Under the pieces are notes generated by a model, which was not told the origin of the DNA, did not search any database, and saw only the letters and a program-made list of their open reading frames with translations. The position numbers and the translations under genes were made by a program. From NCBI GenBank assembly GCA_013140495.1, contig JABFSR010000042.1:1-32100 (forward strand): a DNA stretch of 32,100 bases. Reading direction: 5' to 3'. The DNA comes from Verrucomicrobiota bacterium (GTDB taxonomy: Bacteria > Verrucomicrobiota > Verrucomicrobiia > Limisphaerales > JADLHS01). Below are positions 1 to 7,736 of this stretch, in pieces (position 1 is the first letter of the stretch; each line of letters starts with the position of its first letter).

Positions 1-295
1 CCTTCTTGGCGACCCGTGGTTCGATGACAAAAAGGAAAGCGACGGCTTTGTCCTGCGCAATGAATGGGGCATCTCGCTGTTTCCCGGCCAGAAGATCGAG
101 ATTGAGGAAGTTGCCGACATGCGCCGTTGGATCCGCCGGTTGAAACGCGAACGTCCGTTGCACGATGTGGACTTCTGCATGACGCTCGCCGCCGTGGATG
201 AGATTCAAATTCACGGGCGGGTGTTGACTGCGGGCGAGCGTTACTCGGAAGCGATGCTCGGCAAACTGCGTCGCATTTTCTCGCACGCACAGTGA
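1..295 (+). CDS. C-terminal fragment of an unknown protein
   Basis: The reading frame is open from the left edge (codons begin at base 2) to a TGA at 293-295, giving the last 97 residues of a protein whose start lies outside the window. It is mixed alpha/beta in character, with an 'NEWGISLFPGQKIEIEE' stretch followed by a basic segment (MRRWIRRLKRERP) and a short C-terminal helix. No catalytic motif or domain was recognised and no function is proposed. Codon use is that of the neighbouring GC-rich genes. It is followed by a palindromic element and then the M20 peptidase gene on the same strand, so it may share a transcript with that gene. Confidence 0.6.
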   Translation, partial: LLGDPWFDDKKESDGFVLRNEWGISLFPGQKIEIEEVADMRRWIRRLKRERPLHDVDFCMTLAAVDEIQIHGRVLTAGERYSEAMLGKLRRIFSHAQ

Positions 296-298
296 AGC

Positions 299-366
299 GG
301 AGCGCGGACAGCCATGTCCGCGCAAACTGAGGCTGTTAAGCCCGCAGACTAAGCAGTCCGCGCTCC
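299..366. repeat. Nested palindromic intergenic element
   Basis: An 11-base arm (GGAGCGCGGAC, 299-309) is repeated exactly inverted at 356-366. Inside it, 302-309 also pairs perfectly with 316-323 (GCGCGGAC/GTCCGCGC), and GGCT/AGCC at 331-342 forms a third small hairpin. The first arm can pair with either partner, so two alternative folds are possible. There is no U-tract, so it does not look like a rho-independent terminator. It resembles a REP-type dispersed repeat, but only one copy is seen here. Confidence 0.6.
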
Positions 367-388
367 AACGCGTGGGAAAAAGAAACCT

Positions 389-1519
389 ATGACTCGCACC
401 GAAAAATTCCTGTCCGAGTTGATTGCGCTGCCCAGTGTGAACAGCGCGTTCCTACCTGCCCGTCATCCACACGCGGGTGAAGGCCGCGTTGCTGAATTTC
501 TCGCAACCAGCGCGGCAAGCGCAGGAATGGATGTAGAGTTCCAAAAGGTCCTGCCTGGCCGACCCAACGTGCTTGCGCGATTGCGTCCTTCCGGGAAAGT
601 CCGCCAGACCATTTTACTCGCGCCACATCTCGACACAGTAAACGTGGTGGATGAATCCCAGTTCAAGCCCGTAAAGCGTGGCGGGAAAATGTTCGGACGC
701 GGGGCCTGCGACACAAAGGGATCGGTGGCGGCGATGTTCACCGCGCTTTGTGACCTCACGAAATCCAAAACCCGCCCGCGTGAAACAGAAATCATTTTCG
801 TCGGGCTTGTGGACGAGGAATTCGGCCAGAGCGGCTCGCGTCATCTGGCGGAAACAAAATTCAAGGCCGACCTTGCCATAGTTGGCGAGCCGACACGGCT
901 TATCGCGGCCACAGCGCACAAAGGCAGCGTCTGGCTGGAGGTTCAGACCCGTGGCAAGTCTGCACACGGTGCGACTCCCTGGTTCGGCGACAACGCCGTT
1001 CACAAGATGGCCAGCGTGGTGGATGCGATCGAGACGGAATACGCAAAGCAGTTGCGAAAGATTAAACATCCGGTGCTGGGCCAAGGATCGGTGAGCGTCG
1101 GTACGATTCGCGGCGGAACGCAGACAAATATTGTGCCTGACCAGTGCGACATCGGCGTGGATCGTCGCATCCTGCCGGGAGAAACCGAATCTGGAACACG
1201 CCGCTCTCTTGAATCATTTCTTCACGGCCGCAAACTCGATGCGAAAGTCTTCAACGCAAAGCTCAAGCCGTGCCCACCGATGGAAACAGACGCGACATTG
1301 CCATTGGTACGCGCGTTTCTCCGCAGTCTCGGACAGTCACGTCCTGCGGGCGTTCATTACTTTTGCGACGCAGCAGTGCTGGCGGATGGCGGAATTCCCA
1401 GTGTGGTGTTTGGCCCCGGCGATATCGCCCAGGCACACACGGCGGACGAATGGATTTCTCTGGCACAACTGGAACGCGGCACGGCCATGATGTTTCAATT
1501 CCTGAAATCACTTCCGTGA
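389..1519 (+). CDS. M20 family metallopeptidase / ArgE-DapE type deacylase
   Basis: 376 residues. The zinc-hydrolase signature of family M20 is complete: HLDT at residues 80-83 (first metal His and catalytic Asp), the bridging Asp in GACDTKG at 108, the Glu-Glu pair (general base and metal ligand) at 143-144, Glu in GEPTR at 167, and the C-terminal His in QAHTADEW at 350. A lid/dimerisation domain is inserted between about residues 185 and 295, in KGSVWLEVQTRGKSAHGATP and following. The family hydrolyses N-acyl amino acids or small peptides, including acetylornithine and succinyl-diaminopimelate. The sequence alone does not tell which substrate applies, so no gene symbol is given. Cytoplasmic, with no signal peptide. 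The ATG at 389 is preceded by a weak purine-rich stretch (GGGAAAAAGAAA). Confidence 0.88.
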   Translation: MTRTEKFLSELIALPSVNSAFLPARHPHAGEGRVAEFLATSAASAGMDVEFQKVLPGRPNVLARLRPSGKVRQTILLAPHLDTVNVVDESQFKPVKRGGKMFGRGACDTKGSVAAMFTALCDLTKSKTRPRETEIIFVGLVDEEFGQSGSRHLAETKFKADLAIVGEPTRLIAATAHKGSVWLEVQTRGKSAHGATPWFGDNAVHKMASVVDAIETEYAKQLRKIKHPVLGQGSVSVGTIRGGTQTNIVPDQCDIGVDRRILPGETESGTRRSLESFLHGRKLDAKVFNAKLKPCPPMETDATLPLVRAFLRSLGQSRPAGVHYFCDAAVLADGGIPSVVFGPGDIAQAHTADEWISLAQLERGTAMMFQFLKSLP

Positions 1520-1625
1520 CTGTGAAATGAGCGCACACGGCGGGCAAACCACGCATCACAACCGGGGAGACCGAAACTTTGAACCTTGAACTCAATCTTG
1601 GTTTGCTTCCACCCTGACCCGAGTC

Positions 1626-4424
1626 ATGAAGGATGTGCTCCGAAAAATTGAATCCGACGCGCAGGAAAAACTTTCCCTCACGGGTACGAATTCTTCTGAA
1701 ACTCCCCTCGCCCGATGCAAGGCATTTCTGAAACGGGAAATGCACCGTATAAAACTCGCCCACCAGAACGGCGGTGGCGGATTGGAAATCTGCAAAGCGC
1801 GCGCTACGGTGATGGATCACATCATCCGCCATCTCTGGCAGGTTGCGCGCAGTTCGCTTTCCACGCAGGCACAGCAGGAATTTCCCCCGATCGCGCTTGT
1901 GGCTCTCGGTGGTTATGGTCGTGGCGAGTTGAATCCGTTCAGCGATGTTGACCTGATGTTTTTGCACGATGGTCAGGTGGCGGGTTATCTGAAACCGCTG
2001 CCCGTGCTGGAAAAGGTGATGAACGGTGTCTGGTTGCCGTTGTTTGACCTCGGCCTCAAACCGGGCCATTCCGTGCGCACCATCGCCGAGTGTGTGGCGG
2101 CAGCCAATGACAAGGACGACTTGCGCAGCGTTGAGACCAGAACATCGCTCATCGAGGCCCGCCTGATCATCGGTGATGAAAAGCTCTTTGCGAAGTTCCA
2201 AAAGATCGTCCTCGCGAAGTGTGTCACAAAGTACGTGGACAAATACATCGCCGCGCGATTGAACGATCAGGCCACGCGCCGCACCAAATTCGGCAACTCC
2301 GCCTGCATGCAGGAGCCGAACATCAAGAACGGGAGCGGCGGCCTGCGGGATTTTCAGAACCTGCTCTGGATGGCATTTTTCAAATATGGGACACGGTCAC
2401 TGGCGGAATTACAGAAACACGAACTCGTGGTGGGCCGCGAACGCAAACAGCTCGAGGAAGCCTATGATTTCCTGCTGCGCGTGCGGACAGAATTGCACTA
2501 CAACGTCAGCCGGCCAACCGATGCGCTCACAAAAAATCTCCAGCCTGCCGTGGCCCACGCGCTCGGCTACACGGAGCGCTCGCCCAGCAAGCGGATCGAG
2601 AAATTCATGCGCGACGTTTACACGCACATGCGGAACGTGCTTATCATCACGCGCACACTCGAACAACGCATGGCGTTTGTGCCGGAGAGCCAGCAGCGGA
2701 TGCTGTTGCGGATGTGGCTTGGAGCGGGAAGAAAGGCGGCCGTCTCCGAACCCGTGGACGGCTTCAAGTTCATCAACGGCGAAATCCACGCCACATCGAA
2801 CCGCGTCTTTCGCGACCAGCCGCGCCGGCTCATGCGCGTGTTCCTGCATGCACAGCAGCGCGGAATGCGATTGCACCCCGACCTTGCGCAACTCATCCGC
2901 AGCCAGGTCTCGCTCGTGGACAGGGAGTTTCTCAACGACGAACGCGTCGCCGAAACGTTTCTCGAAATCCTCAACCAACGCGGCGGCGTTGCACCAATTC
3001 TGCGCGCAATGCACGAGGTGGATTTGCTCGGCAAATACATCCCGGAGTTCGGCAAGCTCACGTGCCTTGTTCAACACGAGTTCTATCATCAATACGCGGC
3101 GGACGAGCATACGTTGATGTGCATCGAACAACTGGATCGAATCTGGGAGGCGAAAGAACCGCCCTACGACAAATACACCCCGCTGTTCCAGGAATTGGAA
3201 CGTCCGTTTCTCATCTACCTCAGCCTGTTGTTGCACGACACCGGCAAGCCGGACGGCCACGGCAAACATTCCGAGGTCGGGGCGAAACTTGCGCAGCGCG
3301 TGGGCCGCCGGCTCACATTGGAAGCGCCGGCAATGCACACGCTCGAAAAAGCCATCGAGCATCACCTGCTCATGGCCATTATTTCCCAACGTCACGACAT
3401 GGATGACACCTCGGTCATTCGCAACTTTTCCCGCCAGGTTGAATCGGTCGAAACGCTGAAGCTGCTGACGCTCGTGACGTTCGTGGATGCACTCGCCACG
3501 AGCGACAAGCTCTGGAATGGGTTCAAGGATTCACTGCTCTGGCAGTTGCACCAACGGGCGCTCCCGCTGCTGACCGGTGGCACGGAGTTCGTCCGGGTCG
3601 AGGAATTGCAGCGCGAGGAGTTGCGCCTGGAAGTAAGGGCGTTGCTGCCCGTGGCGATTGACGACGAGGAGCTGCGGGCTCACTTTTCATCGTTGCCGCC
3701 ACGTTATTATCAGATTCACACGGCACAGGAAATCCACGACGACATTCTGCTGGCTCACCGGTTCATGCGGTTGCAGGTCACGCGTGAGGACAGCCCGCTT
3801 GCGCCCGTCGCAAACCTACGCAACGAGCCGGATCGTGGTTACAGCGCGGTACGGGTCTGCACCTGGGATCGCGCCGGTTTGTTTTGCAAGATGGCGGGCT
3901 CGTTGAGCGCAGTCGGATTGAACATCCTAAGCGCGCAGATTTTCACGCGCAGCGACGGCATTGCGCTCGACACTTATTTCGTCACCGACGCCTTCACTGG
4001 CAAGCTCGCCACGAATGAACAGCGCGACGAGTTTGAGGCGTTGTTGACGCGCGTGCTGGCGGATGAACCGGTTGATTTGCACGCATTGATTGCAAAGCAG
4101 AAGATTTCGCGTCCGCTCTACCAGGCTTATACAGGCGAGCAGATTCCGACGCGGGTAAGTTTTGACAACGAGGCGTCGGACACGCGCACGTTCATCGCGG
4201 TGGAGACGGAGGATCGGATCGGGCTGCTTTACACGATTGCGGAGGCGCTGACGGAACTGGAACTGGACATCTCGACCGCGCGCATCTGCACGGAAAAGGG
4301 CGCGGCAATTGACAGTTTTTACGTGCGGGAAATTGACGGCGGAAAAATTCTTTCGCCGGAACGGCAGAAGGCGATTGAGAAGCGGCTGTTCAATGTGATT
4401 CTCAAGCTCGGCGCGAAGATCTAG
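1626..4424 (+). CDS. glnD: GlnD, bifunctional [protein-PII] uridylyltransferase/uridylyl-removing enzyme
   Basis: 932 residues, near the usual GlnD length. Domains in order: a nucleotidyltransferase with the signature GGYGRGELNPFSDVDL at 95-110, whose Asp residues bind the metal; a GlnD-specific helical linker; an HD phosphohydrolase domain with LLHDTGKPDGHGKHS around His537-Asp538; and two C-terminal ACT domains (about 740-785 and 854-910) that sense glutamine. The enzyme adds UMP to PII when glutamine is low and removes it when glutamine is high, controlling nitrogen assimilation. No PII gene (glnB) or glutamine synthetase is adjacent. All key motifs are intact. The gene is convergent with the FHA gene, with only 17 bases between the two stop codons. 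Confidence 0.95.
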   Translation: MKDVLRKIESDAQEKLSLTGTNSSETPLARCKAFLKREMHRIKLAHQNGGGGLEICKARATVMDHIIRHLWQVARSSLSTQAQQEFPPIALVALGGYGRGELNPFSDVDLMFLHDGQVAGYLKPLPVLEKVMNGVWLPLFDLGLKPGHSVRTIAECVAAANDKDDLRSVETRTSLIEARLIIGDEKLFAKFQKIVLAKCVTKYVDKYIAARLNDQATRRTKFGNSACMQEPNIKNGSGGLRDFQNLLWMAFFKYGTRSLAELQKHELVVGRERKQLEEAYDFLLRVRTELHYNVSRPTDALTKNLQPAVAHALGYTERSPSKRIEKFMRDVYTHMRNVLIITRTLEQRMAFVPESQQRMLLRMWLGAGRKAAVSEPVDGFKFINGEIHATSNRVFRDQPRRLMRVFLHAQQRGMRLHPDLAQLIRSQVSLVDREFLNDERVAETFLEILNQRGGVAPILRAMHEVDLLGKYIPEFGKLTCLVQHEFYHQYAADEHTLMCIEQLDRIWEAKEPPYDKYTPLFQELERPFLIYLSLLLHDTGKPDGHGKHSEVGAKLAQRVGRRLTLEAPAMHTLEKAIEHHLLMAIISQRHDMDDTSVIRNFSRQVESVETLKLLTLVTFVDALATSDKLWNGFKDSLLWQLHQRALPLLTGGTEFVRVEELQREELRLEVRALLPVAIDDEELRAHFSSLPPRYYQIHTAQEIHDDILLAHRFMRLQVTREDSPLAPVANLRNEPDRGYSAVRVCTWDRAGLFCKMAGSLSAVGLNILSAQIFTRSDGIALDTYFVTDAFTGKLATNEQRDEFEALLTRVLADEPVDLHALIAKQKISRPLYQAYTGEQIPTRVSFDNEASDTRTFIAVETEDRIGLLYTIAEALTELELDISTARICTEKGAAIDSFYVREIDGGKILSPERQKAIEKRLFNVILKLGAKI

Positions 4425-4441
4425 CGCAAAGTTCGCCGTCG

Positions 4442-4831
4442 TCAAGGAAGCAGCCAATAGACAAGTCCGACCTCGAGTACTGTAACGACTGCTATCAACA
4501 ACCACACAAATGCTTCGCTCACACCCAGCCCTGGCTGGGTGGTTTCACCGATGCGGAAGGCAAGTCGCACACTGCCGGCGGTAATGATGTCGCCGTTTCG
4601 GAGGCGGGCGGTCTGGATGGATTCCGAGTTGCCGTTGAGCAACGCGCCGGGGTGCGCAGTGAGGGTGAAACCTTCCGCCGGATGGAGCGAAATGTTAAGG
4701 TGACTGTCCCAGACACCGTCGTCGTCGAGCCGCAGTTCGTTCGCCAAATCACGTCCGATGCGTACAGGAAAACGGCGGGCGTCGAAGGTGACGCCCGCCT
4801 GTTTGCCGGAAAGAATCTGGAGCTGGAGCAT
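4442..4831 (-). CDS. Tail-anchored FHA-domain protein of the exopolysaccharide locus
   Basis: 129 residues. An FHA fold covers about 1-95: IGR at 25-27, LRLDDDGVWDSH at 33-44, and LLNGN at 64-68. One transmembrane helix (about 107-128, VWLLIAVVTVLEVGLVYWLL) lies at the C-terminus, so the protein should be tail-anchored with the FHA domain in the cytoplasm. In phosphothreonine-binding FHA domains the second motif reads V-S-R-x-H; here it is V-W-D-S-H, so the conserved Ser is replaced by Trp. Phosphopeptide binding is therefore doubtful. The start ATG overlaps the stop of the upstream Wza-like gene by one base (TAATG), implying translational coupling. A scaffold or sensing role alongside the autokinase is inferred only. 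Confidence 0.8.
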   Translation of the reverse strand: MLQLQILSGKQAGVTFDARRFPVRIGRDLANELRLDDDGVWDSHLNISLHPAEGFTLTAHPGALLNGNSESIQTARLRNGDIITAGSVRLAFRIGETTQPGLGVSEAFVWLLIAVVTVLEVGLVYWLLP

Positions 4832-5457
4832 TACCAGATGCGCTGCTTCACGTAAATCTGATCGCCGGGCAGCACCTTGGGATCCTGCGCCGGGTCTTCT
4901 TCAATTTTTTTGCAATTCAAGATCAGTATCGCATCGCCTTCGCGAACAAGTTTGACGTTCTTCTTGTTGGCATAATCGGTGAAGCCGCCGGCAGTGGTGA
5001 TGGCTTTTGTGACAGTGATTTCACCCGAGTAGGGATAGCGTCCAGGTTGTCGCACCTGGCCTTGCACGTAAAAGAATTGCTCGAATGGTTTGACGGTTAC
5101 GTTCAGACGCTTGTAGTACTTCGGCACATAGGCGTTCTGAATTTCATGCTGCAAAGTGCCCGGTGATTTGCCGACGGCCTTGATGGAGCCGATGAGCGGG
5201 AGGGTGATGGTGCCGTCGTCCTTGATGCGTTCGTCATGCTGGGGGATTTGATCCCCTCCAGGACCACCAGAGAACGAGACCACGACGAGGTCGCCATTGT
5301 TGAAACGTCCGACTTCTTGAGGGTTGATTGGCGTGTTGGTGGTGGAATCCAAAGCCGGTGCGTTGGTTGTGAATGCCGGTTCCGGCCCGGTGGTTCCACA
5401 GCCTGCAATGCAAAGGGCGAGGCTGATGATGGCAATAAATCTAGTCAATGTTTTCAT
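4831..5457 (-). CDS. Wza-like polysaccharide export outer-membrane lipoprotein
   Basis: 208 residues from the ATG at 5457. That start is preferred over the in-frame ATG 42 bases upstream because it begins a lipoprotein signal peptide (MKTLTRFIAIIS... ending CIAGC, lipidated Cys20) and has an AGGAAG ribosome-binding site about 7 bases upstream. The poly_export domain follows: NNGDLVVVSFSGG, then DDGTITLPLIGSIKAVGKSPGTL. An SLBB-like segment comes next (FYVQGQVRQPGRYPYSGEITVTKAI, then AGGFTDYANKKNVKLVREG), ending GDQIYVKQRIW. The family forms the outer-membrane channel for capsule or exopolysaccharide export. It is shorter than E. coli Wza and lacks a clear amphipathic C-terminal barrel helix. 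It follows the autokinase gene by 43 bases and overlaps the FHA gene. Confidence 0.92.
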   Translation of the reverse strand: MKTLTRFIAIISLALCIAGCGTTGPEPAFTTNAPALDSTTNTPINPQEVGRFNNGDLVVVSFSGGPGGDQIPQHDERIKDDGTITLPLIGSIKAVGKSPGTLQHEIQNAYVPKYYKRLNVTVKPFEQFFYVQGQVRQPGRYPYSGEITVTKAITTAGGFTDYANKKNVKLVREGDAILILNCKKIEEDPAQDPKVLPGDQIYVKQRIW

Positions 5458-5500
5458 CCGTTCTTCCTGTTCTGACAATCCTTGGTTTCCCCCGTTCAAA

Positions 5501-7663
5501 TCAATACTTCTGCTTGATTTCGGTCTTCGACTTCTCGTCCGGAGGTTTGACGCCTGCGGGCGTTTCCATGGCTTCCTCGCTCTGCGCGTAGTAGTCGTGA
5601 TAGTAGCCGCTGTAGTAGTAATAACTTTCGTCCTGAGACATGTTGATGTTGTTGAGGACGATGCCGACCAGGTTGCCGCCGACCTTCTCGATGAGCTGCT
5701 TGGCCCGGATGTTCATCGGCTGCGGATACCGGCGGTATTGAATGACCTGAATGGTGAGGTCCACTTCACTTGCGAGAATGGACGCATCGCTCACGCCCAT
5801 GATCGGCGGTGAATCAAAGAATACGAAGTCGTAGCGCATCTTGAGTTCGCCAATGAGGTCCTTCATCTGGGTGGAACTTAGGATGCCGAGCGAACTGCTG
5901 GGCAGCTTGCCGCTGGCCATGAAGTGAAGCGTGGGCACGCTGGTGGTCTGCACGACCTCATCAATGGTGTTCTGTTTGAGCAGATAGTTCGTGAGGCCGA
6001 TGTTGTTCGTGAGATGAAGCAGTTTGTGAAGCGTGGGACGGCGGAGGTCTGAGTCAACCACGAGCACGCGCTGGCCGCTCTGGGCGAACACCGTGGCAAG
6101 GTTGACGACGGTGGTGGATTTTCCCTCGCCCGCGCCGGCGCTGACGACTGCGGCGGTGTTGAGTTTGTCGTCCTTGCGGGCGAACAGGAGGTTGGTACGA
6201 AGCACACGATACGCTTCGGCGTGCGGACTTTCGACACCTTCCTCGATAAGATAGCCGACATTTTGCGGTATAACGCCGAGCACCGGTGATTGCAACGCAC
6301 GTTCGACATCATCAATCGTCTTCACGCTGGTGTCGAGATACTCGATGAAGAACGCAAGACCGACGCCGACCACGAGTCCGATGACGACACCAAGAAAAAT
6401 ATTGAAGGGCTTGTTGGGGTCGACAGGTTTGATGCCGGGTGTTGCGCGTTCGAGAATCTTGACCTGTGCAGTTTTGGGAAGGTCAACCGAGATTCCTTCG
6501 ATATTGATCTTTCTTTCGAGCACCTGCTGAAACTGCTTCAACTCCTCGACTTTTCGTTTCTGGTCAAAGTAGGGGAGCGTTTCTTCGGAGCGACGCAGAT
6601 CATTGCTTTTGGCTACGACAAGTGAGGTGATGATCTTATCGAGTTGTGCTTTTGCTTCGCTAACCCTTGTGTCGATGGCCTTGAGGCTACCTTCCACATG
6701 GGAGTTGATATTAGTTTCAAGGTCGCGTTCAAAGGTCAAAATCTTCAGATACTCCGGGTGACTTTCTCCAAGTTCGCTCCGCTTTGCGATGATGCCTTGC
6801 TTGGCGGCTCGCTGCTGGTCAATCATTGCAGTGAGAGTAGGGTCGGGCGCGATCTGCGGGAGAACAAATCTCAAGCTCTCAGGCGTCTCTTTTGCCAGCT
6901 CTTTTCGCGTTGTCATTAGACGTTCGTACAGAACCTCAGATTCCATCTTCATTTTTTCAAACGAGCGATAGAGATCGCTTTCAATGAGAGGACTTGGGCC
7001 GCTGCTGGAAGCCTCGTAATCGGAAATTTTAAGGTCGCGGCGTAGCTGGTTTAATTTCTCTGTCGCCTTGTCCACCGCAGCATTCTGTTCGGCGATCTTT
7101 TTCTCAAGCGCGTTGATGCCCCCGAGCGCGAGCTGGCGTCCATCTGCCAGACGATATTCCCTGTAGGCCTCAGCGATCCAGTTGGCAAGATCAGCGGCTT
7201 CCTTGGCGTTCTGGTTGCGCACGCTGATGTCAATGATGGTGGTGTTTCTGGCGGGACGAAGCCCCAACATGCCGCGAATGAGGCGCATGGTTTCCTGGGG
7301 TTTGAGCGGCTGTCCACCGTTGTACTTGTCGGCCCAGGCTGTATTGAGGTTGTTTGCAGAAATAACGTTGCTCAACACCAATTCGGATGAAATGACCTCA
7401 AACTCCGTCTGGATGAAGTAGGGGTCATAGTATCTCGGGCGCGCCATTTCGGTCATGCCGGGGATGTCCGACGAGTCTTGATTGACAATGATGCGTGCCG
7501 TGCTGGAAAACCTTTCAGGCAGAATGAAGGTGACGAGCGTGGAGGTGATGACGACCAGCAGGAAAACAGCGAGGATGACGGTCTTGCGGATGCGGATGAT
7601 CCGCCAGTAATCAAGGAAGTGCAGCCTGGTTTCTTGTTGTGTCTGTGTTTTGAGCGGATCCAT
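5501..7663 (-). CDS. Wzc-like polysaccharide co-polymerase / BY-kinase tyrosine autokinase
   Basis: 720 residues from the ATG at 7663 (a TTG nine codons upstream lies inside a terminator hairpin). Order: Wzz domain with TM1 (about 30-48); a long periplasmic coiled-coil region (about 180-390); a Pro-containing segment and TM2 (about 422-441); then the cytoplasmic BY-kinase. The kinase has EAYRVLRTN (oligomerisation motif), Walker A SAGAGEGKST (508-517), Walker A' VLVVDSDLRRP (533-543) and Walker B VFFDSPP (614-620). The C-terminus has a tyrosine cluster with eight Tyr in twelve residues (about 681-692) and a final Tyr, the expected autophosphorylation tail. The protein sets polymer length and regulates export with the Wza-like protein encoded downstream. 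No ribosome-binding site is visible, because a terminator ends five bases before the start codon. Confidence 0.93.
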   Translation of the reverse strand: MDPLKTQTQQETRLHFLDYWRIIRIRKTVILAVFLLVVITSTLVTFILPERFSSTARIIVNQDSSDIPGMTEMARPRYYDPYFIQTEFEVISSELVLSNVISANNLNTAWADKYNGGQPLKPQETMRLIRGMLGLRPARNTTIIDISVRNQNAKEAADLANWIAEAYREYRLADGRQLALGGINALEKKIAEQNAAVDKATEKLNQLRRDLKISDYEASSSGPSPLIESDLYRSFEKMKMESEVLYERLMTTRKELAKETPESLRFVLPQIAPDPTLTAMIDQQRAAKQGIIAKRSELGESHPEYLKILTFERDLETNINSHVEGSLKAIDTRVSEAKAQLDKIITSLVVAKSNDLRRSEETLPYFDQKRKVEELKQFQQVLERKINIEGISVDLPKTAQVKILERATPGIKPVDPNKPFNIFLGVVIGLVVGVGLAFFIEYLDTSVKTIDDVERALQSPVLGVIPQNVGYLIEEGVESPHAEAYRVLRTNLLFARKDDKLNTAAVVSAGAGEGKSTTVVNLATVFAQSGQRVLVVDSDLRRPTLHKLLHLTNNIGLTNYLLKQNTIDEVVQTTSVPTLHFMASGKLPSSSLGILSSTQMKDLIGELKMRYDFVFFDSPPIMGVSDASILASEVDLTIQVIQYRRYPQPMNIRAKQLIEKVGGNLVGIVLNNINMSQDESYYYYSGYYHDYYAQSEEAMETPAGVKPPDEKSKTEIKQKY

Positions 7664-7667
7664 AGTT

Positions 7668-7701
7668 AAAAAAATGGGGGCCAGTTTCAAAGCCGGCCCC
7701 C
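7668..7701 (-). terminator. Rho-independent terminator directly upstream of the autokinase start
   Basis: Read on the minus strand: a fully GC 7-bp stem (GGGGGCC/GGCCCCC at 7701-7695 and 7682-7676) around a 12-base loop, then A and a run of seven T. It sits 35 bases after the stop of the beta-barrel gene and ends five bases before the ATG of the BY-kinase gene. It can terminate the beta-barrel transcript. Its position also places it in the leader of the kinase, where it could act as an attenuator. Confidence 0.75.
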
Positions 7702-7736
7702 GTCCGGTTACATCGTTAAATCGTCAACGCGTCACA

